Assembly: GCA_011800155.1 (NCBI GenBank)
Contig: CM022376.1
Coordinates: forward strand, 1,612,001 to 1,676,000
Length of the DNA stretch: 64,000 nt
DNA from: Flammulina velutipes
Lineage: Eukaryota > Basidiomycota > Agaricomycetes > Agaricales > Physalacriaceae
Direction of reading: 5' to 3'
Positions 56,374-64,000 of the stretch are shown piece after piece (the first letter of the stretch is position 1; each line of letters opens with the position of its first letter). Below the pieces are notes generated by a model. That model worked only from the letters and a program-made list of their open reading frames with translations. It ran no database searches and was not told the DNA's origin. The translations under genes were made by a program, and so were the position numbers.

Positions 56374-56675
56374 TATATCGATACGCTCTTTACATTCATT
56401 TGCTTCTTGGGACAGCGAGTCAGCTACTTATTACATGGAACATGGACATCACTATGCACACAGGTCCATATCATACCCGTCAACATATAATCATTAACAT
56501 TTTGGATCTTTCAACATGCTGTCAACCAATGGATTACAGGTGGGCTACAACTTCGAGGGACTGTGCCATTCTTCCTATAACGCCGAGTCGCTAAATCTCT
56601 AGACTTGAGTCTGTGGTTCGTAGAGTGTGATAGCAAGACCGTCGGGCTGTCTCGACCAAAACTCTAAAACATCTA
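56374..56675. other. Convergent 3' ends, nothing seen
   Basis: No exon-like sequence or motif. Confidence 0.5.
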
Positions 56676-57814
56676 TCAAATACGAGAGCCTGGAGACGGC
56701 GAGGGGGCATGTAAATGGCCCTCCGCCACTTTCTTGTCGCCGCCAAAGAATGCTAACGCTTCTGCCTTTCTGGCCTCGTCTTCAGCATCCGTGGCTTGCG
56801 CCGCATGAGAATGCTTTGGATTCAATTCTATCAATGTTTCTCTACGCTTAGGTGCTCACTTACCAGGTCTCTCAAATGACGGCTTTGATCACGCAAAGCG
56901 ACCTTGGCCGTAAATGTCGGAGTATCAACCGGTACGTACGACGGCTGAAGAAATTAGCTATGCTAATTTGATACAGACGAGCGGAAGTCTTACATCAATG
57001 GTTAGGACGACTCTTGTCCAAGCGGTATTCTCCAGACCGGTGAAGAAGTCATTATTCTTGTGCTTTGGGTCGTAAGTCAACAGAGCTTTGATCAATTCCC
57101 CGATGCAAAGGCCATGACTGGCGAGAGCCACATGGATATCCTTCTTTGCTGCCTCCTCCAAGTGGGGGAATACCGTCTCCTTGATTGCGACGTGCGCACG
57201 GCGATGAAGATCCTCTTCACTCTCACCGCCGGGGAACTTCTCTACGTCAGCGGGGAAGATGCCCTGTTCGAAGCACTGTTCCAGAGTTAGGTCTTCGGGA
57301 TACGTGACAGTCCAGGGATGGCCTTCAGCAATGCCGAAATGCTGTTCCCTAAGATTGGGATTCTCCGTGAAAGGTGGGGCGTGAGGCTGTCTAGTCTGGA
57401 CGGCGAGTCCAGTGTCCCTTGCGCGTAAGAGAGGCGAAGCGTATACATAGTCGATGTGCGTGGAAGCCAAATTTTTGCCAAGTGCTTTAGCTTGCTAAAG
57501 AGACGAAGCGATGAGGTTCGAGTCACGTAGTACACGAGGTGAACTAACCCTTTGACCTAGTAATCGTATGACTCAGTTAGATCAATAACACGGGAAGAAG
57601 TACGACCATACCTAGCTCAGAGAGAGGAGCATCTTTCCATCCAGCCCAAATACCTTTCTGTGAATGTCAGGACACGATTCGGTACTCCAGATCGCCACAT
57701 CTTGAAAGACCTACTGGGTTATCCTCGGATTGGCCGTGTCTAATCTGTGAGCCGTGAAGATATGTTGACTGGTATCATAGTGTCATGTAAACGTACGAAG
57801 GTGACTGTAAGCAT
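56676..57814 (-). CDS. Histidine phosphatase (phosphoglycerate mutase-like)
   Basis: About six to seven exons, roughly 290 residues. The N-terminal motif LTVTFIRHGQSEDN is the phosphohistidine RHG loop. KGIWAGWKDAPLSELGQRQA follows, typical of the family (D/T.PL...G..QA). Then YVYASPLLRARDTGLAV, NLREQHFGIAEGHPWTV (catalytic acid in E.xFG..EG), FPGGESEEDLHRRAHVAIKE and VALASHGLCIGELIKAL (second catalytic His in SHG) complete the set. Small spliced exons give the start MLTVTF at 57814. The C-terminal extension (HSHAAQATDAEDEARKAEAL) is charged and family-specific. It probably is a cytosolic phosphatase on small phosphorylated metabolites; no specific substrate can be read. Catalytic residues are complete. 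Confidence 0.85.
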
Positions 57815-58030
57815 TTAGGAAGAGATGAACAACGATCGTACTCGCACGTTTCTGTTTTGTTGCCGGTTATCGGACCGATGACCGCAGCGTACTTGACCAC
57901 GATCCACGTCGCACGACCGAGTTAAAGCTACAGGAACTGAAGAGCTGTGCCAAACAGTTTTCATTGATAAGGCTAAAACAGTTACAGAAATGGATTATAT
58001 ACGAGATGACTTCATGGCTACAGTCTACAG

Positions 58031-58877
58031 TTACTCGCTCGATGGCTTCAGTCCATTATTCTCACACCACTGGCGATAGACCTGCTTACACATGTTCCTA
58101 TGCTTCACCCAGGAGCTAGTGTAATACGAAGTACTGGAAGGTTCCTTTGGAATTCCCGTCGTCGCGCCTTCCTTGACCGGCGCCTGAGCCAACAATAGAG
58201 TTTTCCGACAGCCTCGACAAACGACTGAAGTTGGGACGACGTTCAAGCACCATTCGTCCGCTTCTAGGTACTCAAGGCGCTGCTTAAAATCCATCCTCTG
58301 GCCAGTACCTCCGTAATTGCGGTCTCTGAGCGTTCCAACGCTGGGTTGGAGAGATGCATAGAACTGGCTGGCATGCGCCCGGTTCTGGTACCGGGGCTCG
58401 AGTCTTTCCATGATGATCCGTGCCCTTTCTTCGCTGGGTATTCTCTGGTGCAATCTGTGAGACGATTAGTGATATTGGAAACAGGTGGTGTAAACGTAGG
58501 ATGACCCACTCTCTGAGCTTCAAGGCAGCCAATCCAGTGGACAAATTATCCACTGATACGCGTGAAACTTTGCGTTTCAATTTCTCGTTCGGCCTACTGC
58601 TATATCGGGGTTGGCGACGTCGATGAAGAGCTGAAGTGGGTACTTACGATTCCTTTGGAACGACGACCTCTTTCTGCGTGACCTCTTTCTGTGCGACATG
58701 GTTCGCCTGGACGGGATTTGGATGCTCTGCTTCAACTCCAAGGATTCGCGTGAGTCTCCGTCTATAATCTCTCTCGACGTTTGCCCAATGATCCACGTAG
58801 ACGCCAGTCTGGCTTGAGCCGGTGACGACGCCTTGGGATGTGGTGTAGGAATATTCAATGTAGGAAGGACCACTCAT
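58031..58877 (-). CDS. C2HC-type zinc-binding hypothetical protein, tandem copy 1
   Basis: Three exons, about 215 residues. N-terminus SGPSYIEYSYTTSQG, then VDHWANVERDYRRRLTRILG and a variable linker; exon 2 RPNEKLKRKVSRVSVDNLST; exon 3 RIPSEERARIIMERLEPRYQ, NRAHASQFYASLQPSVGTL, DFKQRLEYLEADEWCLNV, then VVCRGCRKTLLLAQ and SWVKHRNMCKQVYRQWCENN. The C-x2-C ... H-x3-C set (CRGC, KHRNMC) looks like a C2HC zinc finger. The next gene (59686-60563) repeats the whole protein with about half identity. Lineage-specific tandem family of unknown function; no signal or membrane segment. The start SGPSY is preferred over an upstream ATG at 58928 because the paralog starts there. Confidence 0.72.
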
Positions 58878-59685
58878 CCTTGAGGAGCTGTAGAGACGAT
58901 GGGAGAAAGCAGTGCTTTTAAATAGCACAGATTCTTTGACGCTCGCGCTTTGACCTTATTGTCATTGAGCGTGGACATGTATTGAAGCTGGTCAATGAAC
59001 TGAGATTGTTATACTGATTTTATCATTCCTATTGTATTGCTTATGACATTGTTCCAACAATTCGCCGAGTCGAACTTTGCGATCTCTGCCTGGGCATTGA
59101 GGTGGTTATTGTACCCTTGAGACTTCGTACATTGCTTCTTTAAGTCTTATTTGACATTCAGTTCAATTTAATTTGACGTTTGAATGTGGTGTATAATTGC
59201 GCATCATTGCGCGACGGTTAAAGACCAGGGTGCGCCACATTGACACACGCTTCGGCTTTCGGGACGATCATTCTTTTCAAGCCAGTATGTACTATATGGG
59301 AAATGAGTTGAAGTTATTCGACGTCATTTGAGACGTCTTGTATAAATCGATGTATATACAACTGTGGTCGACTATTCCTGTGTCACCATCGTATAACCCA
59401 CCGCACAATTATGCCAGCGCTTCAGATGAAGGATTGGCCTCTTTTTCATTTGAGACTCTCTGTCAAAAGATGGGTACGATACTCTCTGGCCTGTGCTGCG
59501 TCTCTTGAGGGGTGCAAGGAAGCCAATTATATTTGGTAATATCGGACCGGTAGCCGGGTATACCTTGCTTCCCACTTCGACCACAAGTAAGCTTCGCTGA
59601 TATGGAAGGACTGGAGCGCTACGAAACAGGATCATACTAAGCTAATACTCTACAGGTATGTACATAGAAACTCTATGGCTACAAC
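58878..59685. other. Spacer of the tandem pair
   Basis: The part near 58918-58965 (CTTTTAAATA ... GCTTTGACCT..TTGTC) and near 59225-59260 (TGCGCCACATTG.CACACG then GGCTTTCGGG) recur upstream of the second copy at about 60604-60660 and 60907-60945, so the tandem duplication includes promoter DNA. Confidence 0.65.
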
Positions 59686-60563
59686 CTAAACGCTCGATGG
59701 CTCCAGTCCATTATTCTCACACCACTGACGATAGATCTTCTTACACCTATTCCTATGCTTCAGCCACTGGCTCGAGTAGTACTCCCTATTCTTAGGCTCT
59801 TTCTTCATCACTGCCTTCGCGCTCGCCTTGACCTGCTCCAGCGCTAGAGTTTTTCGACAGGCTCGACAAACGACTGTCTCTGCTAGGATGTCCATGCACC
59901 ATTCATCCGCGTCGAGGTATTCACGTCGCTGCTTGACATCCATCCGTTTGCCGCTGCCTCCATACTTGGGGTCGCTGAGCGCTGCAGGGCTAGGTTGGAG
60001 AGAGGCATAGAACTGGCTGGCATGCGCTCGGTTCTGAAATTTAGGCGAGAGGGTTTGGATGATGATGCGCGCTCTTTCTTCGCTTGATAAGCCGTGACTC
60101 TGACTCTGGGTGGAACTGTGGAACGATGAGTGATCCTGGAAACAGATGGTGTGAATGGGGGATAACGCACGCTGGAAGATTCAAGTCGGCCCCTTCGAAA
60201 GAAGCTATAGCCAACGAGAGGCATGAAGCCTTGCGTTTCAATTTCTCGTTTGACATATTTCTATATCGGGCATTAGCGACTGAGGTAAAGAGGTGCAGTG
60301 GATACTCACGTTCGCTGTGGGACGGGGACTTCTTCATCCACGAGAACCTCTGAGTTCATTACGACCTCTTCCTCGACTACCTCCTCCTCCGACTCATCCT
60401 CCGACTCGACCGAAACCGAATTCTCTCCGTATCCCAGAATTCGCGTGAGTCTCTTCCTGTAGTCACTCTCGACGTTTGCCCAGTAATCCTCGTAGACGCT
60501 ACCCTCGACGATGTCGCCTCCAGAGGTGGTGTAGGAGTATTCAATGCAAGAGAGACAGCTCAT
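59686..60563 (-). CDS. C2HC-type zinc-binding hypothetical protein, tandem copy 2
   Basis: Three exons, about 225 residues. SCLSCIEYSYTTSGGDIVEG, then EDYWANVESDYRKRLTRILG; here the linker is very acidic (SVESEDESEEEVVEEEVV). Exon 2 NEKLKRKASCLSLAIASFEG; exon 3 LSSEERARIIIQTLSPKFQN, RAHASQFYASLQPSPAALSD, DVKQRREYLDADEWCMDI, VVCRACRKTLALEQVKA and WLKHRNRCKKIYRQWCENNG. The CxxC and HxxxC pairs are conserved with copy 1, which supports a structural zinc site. It shares promoter sequence with copy 1. Function unknown. Confidence 0.72.
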
Positions 60564-61011
60564 TTTTGAGACACTGGAGGAACGATGGGAGAGAATAGAG
60601 TCCTTTTAAATACCATGGCGAGGTGCTTTGACGCGCCGCTTTGACCTCGTTGTCCTTGCAATTTGACGCGCATTGAATATGATCGAATACAAAGGATTGT
60701 TCTAATGACTTCACCTTCCATGTTAAGCTACCATATCAGTACCTCACCGACAATGCGCTCTCAGCCTGTGCACTGAAGGCTGTTGTACTCTTTGTGCATC
60801 GACAAAGGTGGAACTTTTCCGCTGCTTTTGAATTTGAATGACATTGATTTCAATGCCTCGATATGGAGTACAATTCAGCATTGTCGCCCGACTACGCCAG
60901 ACAAAAGTGCGCCACATTGCCACACGTGCGGCTTTCGGGCCGGATATTTCGAGCTCCGTTACGGGGCGGTGATCTGGATTTATTCCGGGTCCGTGTCTTT
61001 GAGGACGCACC
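60564..61011. other. Divergent promoter region
   Basis: Between tandem copy 2 (minus) and the F-box/LRR gene (plus). Duplicated with the 59 kb spacer, including TGCGCCACATTGCCACACG at 60908. Confidence 0.6.
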
Positions 61012-62671
61012 ATGAATAATCCAACGCCTCCTGCTGGTACAACTCTCGTTGACGATGTATGGGGCACCATCGTGGAATATCTGTCCCGCGATTATGCTAC
61101 TTTAGCGCGGTGTGCACTTGTTAGTAAGTCTATGAACGTTATGGCTTCAAAGCTGCTGTACGCTCGTGTCGTGTGGGCGCCTCAGTACGCTTCTAGCGCA
61201 TTACCCTCCGTACGTAGCTCTATATCACTGAGTTTCGCTGATAGATAATTCTTTTGGTTAGGAGAGATCCCTCCTGCAATCAGCATGTCTTCCGAAATAT
61301 TCTCACTACGTCCAATCGCTTGAAATTGGCGGTGAGTTTGGCATCCAACTTACATATTCCATCCTAATGTTGGCCTTGGTCGCAGGTTATATTGCAGTAC
61401 GCCCCTCCACGACGTCAATCTTATTGAAAGTCATTCGCGCGTTCACGAACCTCCGCCGCTGCACGTTGCATTCTCTCAGGAAACTTCCCCTTTCAATGCT
61501 CGAGGAATTCGTTCTTGAGCTTGTGGGCATTGAGACCATCGTGTGCATTGCCACCGCCGGAGATGGAACTATTCCTACGCCATTGGTGATTCAACTCATG
61601 GGCATCAAGAATCTGCAGTCGCTCACCATCCGAAGTCCGTCAAGGGGAGTCTTGGATGTATTGCCGTTTACTTTGATATCTCTTGAGGATCGCCTCCAAG
61701 AACTACATCTCCAGGTGAATCATATTTATTTTGTTTTCCTTTCCGCTCAACTTTGTGATAAGGGAAATTGTGGCTCAATAACGCCAGGAGTCCTACGCGA
61801 CCTCAGCCCCCCTCTGCTGGGAATCAAAGCTTTCACACTTGGGCTCTCATATTCTCTGACAGACAGCGACGTGGCGTCTTTCCTGACGCCTCTAACGAAC
61901 TTAGAAACGCTCTCCCTACATTACTACCACGTAGGTTACGGATTTATACCCGCTTAGATTCTTCCCAATGCTGATGTACCCTACAGCAGATGGCTGGTCT
62001 GTTTCCTTTCGGAGATCGGCTCGCCAAACTGCGTTCCTTCAGCGTCCACTTCAACCCACCTGAAAGGAAAACCGAAGTCAACCGACTCTGCAAGTGGATC
62101 CGTCGTGTCATCTTTCATTCGCGCTTGGATCACATCGCTCTGCTTCCCGAACTTGGTCGAGATGCGTGGATCACGCTACCGGTAGCATATGATGCGCTGT
62201 TTGCGTCGTTGTCGGTGAGGCACGCCCAAACACTTCGACATATAGAGGCCGGATCGATCTATGCTTCCGCAAACATCTTTTCTCAACTCTTCAGCTCGTT
62301 ATCCGTCATTGAGACGATAGAAATAGCTGTGGGGCTATCTGCGATCAACCGAATCTTAGAACCCAAGGATATCCCGCGCTTCTTACATACACTGGTAATC
62401 AACCTACGGCACGGGAAGAAGACGAAAGCCGGAGCTGCTGCGCAAAACTTGTCGGATGACTTGGTTCGGGATCTTATGAAGGGGAGCAGGATATTGCGGA
62501 GTGTGACTATAAATGGTATCATTTGGGAGGTGAGCGTTGTAACATCATGCTGTTCCTAGTAAGTAACTAACTTATTATTTGTAGGGTGCTTGGGTCCTGG
62601 ATGGGGAGATGACTTTCAAAGTCAAACGAGCTCTCCCCTCGACGCCTCCATGGGAGAGGGAGAAACGCTAA
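61012..62671 (+). CDS. F-box/LRR-like protein
   Basis: About six to seven exons, roughly 500 residues. Residues 1-55 look F-box-like: TTLVDDVWGTIVEYLSRDYA, TLARCALVSKSMNVMASKLL, YARVVWAP. LRR-like repeats follow: AFTNLRRCTLHSLRKLPLSM, GIKNLQSLTIRSPSRGVL, LRDLSPPLLGIKAFTLGLSY, PLTNLETLSLHYYH, DRLAKLRSFSVHFNPPERKT, HAQTLRHIEAGSIYASANIF, SSLSVIETIEIAVGLSAINR and SRILRSVTINGIIWEGAWV. This is the usual basidiomycete F-box/LRR arrangement (substrate recognition subunit of SCF ligases by family knowledge; no Skp1 contact was tested). It is distinct from the F-box-like families at 24-48 kb. A few internal splice sites (around 61700-61990) are uncertain. Confidence 0.75.
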
Positions 62672-62710
62672 CCGGCGCGCAAAACTTTCACAGTCTCATC
62701 ATTCCAGGTT

Positions 62711-63825
62711 TCATGCCACCCATTTTCCTTTCAAGAGAGCCTGTCTCTCCTTCTCGTGCCTCTCGAACATATCATCCCACAACGTCAGCTCTGCTCTTCT
62801 AGCTGCGACCATCGACCTATTCTCCCTCGTAATCCAGTCCGTATCCAACATGGCCAATGTCGTCACATCCTTCCAACCGCACCAAAACGGACTGTAGATC
62901 GACTGGCGACGAGTTCCCTCGTGCGCAAATGATCTATGGACATCGATCGGGGGAAAAAACCTGGAGTTGAAAGAGGACGTACAATTTTGTGAACGCCTTG
63001 AGTGTATCAAGCTTCCATGGCCCGTCCATGACCTGGGCTTGGACGCGATGGCAGTGGAACTGCTCGAAGGCGATGGGCAGGAGCTCGGACAGGGCGTCCC
63101 GGGCAAAACCCCAGCCTCGTTCTTCGGGTTTGATAATCACGCCGACGTTCGTTTGTTGCATGTTAGGCGCTTCCATAAGGTAGACGAAGCCGATTTTGGT
63201 GGTTTCATGGACCTGTTGGGATGATTACCTCAAAATGACCTAGATAAAAGTGTTACTCGTACTATGATGTCTGACGTCGGTCTTGGTTTCTTTTGTGGTT
63301 TGCCGCCATGGGAGGATCCTGGGGTACTTTCGGTCGTGGACGATTCGGATTTAGTGCTACTGTGTGTGTTCTCTTTGGCGCTTGTATTTTGGCCCGTGTT
63401 CTGCCCGTTCTGCCTTTCGTTTCCCTTGTTTCGTTTCCTCTGCTTCCTGCTGGGCCGGGTCTGTGTTGGAGGAGGAGGTTTGGGTTGAGTATCCTCCTTA
63501 GTATCCTCCTTATCATGATAAAGCGATGAGGATCAAAGTACTGGTAGTGATCTATCTCATGCACCTCTGGTTTGATGATTGTAGTAGTGGTCTGCGATTA
63601 AATGAGCCCAGGCCTAATGGGTACCAGTATTCGACGGCGATAATAACTCACCTTGTTGATAATGGCGAAATATACCGCCCTACCAGCAAAGGTGAGAACA
63701 TCCTCAAAGTTGGCCGCATCGATGGAGCAGAGCTGGAGTTGTTCGAAGAGGTCTTGCAGGTTATCAAGGTAATCATCCAGGCCATCCAGACCGGGTCTGC
63801 CTAGAGATATCGAACTCGAGCTCAT
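62711..63825 (-). CDS. GNAT-family N-acetyltransferase with a disordered basic insert
   Basis: About five exons, roughly 335 residues. N-terminal part SSSSISLGRPGLDGLDDYLD, FEDVLTFAGRAVYFAIINK. Then a long hydrophilic, Lys/Pro/Thr/Ser-rich insert (EEDTKEDTQPKPPPPTQTRP, SSTKSESSTTESTPGSSHGG). It continues in the fold with IIVHETTKIGFVYLMEAPN, VGVIIKPEERGWGFARDALS (strand 4 and the acetyl-CoA binding R/Q-x-x-G-x-G/A-like RGWGFA loop), EQFHCHRVQAQVMD, DTLKAFTKLSFAHEGTRRQS, then WKDVTTLAMLDTDW. This is the ending of fungal GNAT 'FxxEGtxR...KDv..yaml..eW'. The insert exon joins only if introns near 63560-63510 and 63205-63255 are spliced as I read them. Substrate (small molecule or ribosomal protein) unknown. 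Confidence 0.72.
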
Positions 63826-64000
63826 GATAGCGAGAGGAAAACGAGGCGGCGCTTAGATTTGGAATCATATCGAGCTTGTTATGTACGCATCTAAATCGTG
63901 GGAAGGTGCTGGTAACTTTAAAATAATTGTTCACCGGTCATGAGGCCGGAATTTGGATTTGAAAGTTCTGTGTGGTGTGATAGACTTTATGGATGCTGGA

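Noticed and set aside
57500..57530. GAGGTTCGAGTCAC resembling a tRNA B box
   Set aside because: No matching A box or cloverleaf around it, and it lies in and beside a spliced intron of the phosphatase gene.

Overview
The window is nuclear DNA of a filamentous basidiomycete, most likely an Agaricomycete. The evidence is: spliced genes with many 45-65 nt introns (GT-AG, one GC-AG); eukaryotic mitochondrial, secretory and chromatin genes (RPO41, IF1, ATP synthase subunit h, Sft2, an OSBP, an HMG-box protein); and families that are abundant in mushroom-forming fungi (F-box/LRR-like proteins, a small cysteine-rich secreted 'glycopeptide', MBOAT wax-synthase-domain proteins). I could not name the species. 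No search was run; all family calls come from reading translated exons, and exon joins were worked out by hand.

Layout. 0-20 kb is mostly conserved housekeeping or metabolic sequence: a truncated serine-rich membrane protein, SFT2, the divergent pair INH1/ATP14 (inhibitor and subunit of the same F1Fo ATP synthase, 85 bp apart), a Fic-domain protein, a two-repeat stress-type protein, an unknown single-exon gene, a Dal5-type MFS transporter, an adenosine-deaminase-like enzyme, a TMEM50/Vps68 protein, an LRR-like gene and a kinase-fold protein. 17.4-19.9 kb is gene-poor. 19.9-30.2 kb and 39-48.6 kb are accessory regions holding a lineage-specific family of short-chain dehydrogenases (SDR; five intact copies, one broken copy, one fragment) mixed with two other paralogous families (F-box-like and LRR-like). 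Between them lie ordinary genes: an NHP6-type HMG-box gene, an unknown CxxC protein, a Skn7-like HSF-domain factor, an MBOAT and an OSBP. 48.9-63.8 kb holds mitochondrial RNA polymerase, two unknowns, a GPI-type cupredoxin, a histidine phosphatase, a tandem pair of C2HC-type genes, an F-box/LRR gene and a GNAT acetyltransferase.

Main observations. (1) The accessory blocks mirror each other: LRR(-), F-box-like(-), SDR(+), SDR(+) at 22.8-30.2 kb against SDR(-), SDR(-), F-box-like(+), LRR(+) at 42.4-48.6 kb, with matching non-coding stretches. This is an old inverted segmental duplication whose arms are about 12 kb apart. (2) The third SDR copy is broken by a 1.33 kb non-autonomous DNA transposon with 41-bp terminal inverted repeats, a 9-14 bp target duplication and an internal 21-bp tandem array built on TGCACGAACA. 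(3) A short motif, TGCGCCACA/TGTGGCGCA, recurs in non-coding DNA across the whole window. (4) Intron 1 of the HMG-box gene holds two diverged repeats, each with a hairpin, and one stem base pair has changed in a compensated way, which suggests a structured RNA.

I saw no rRNA, tRNA or CRISPR array, and no autonomous transposase or reverse transcriptase.
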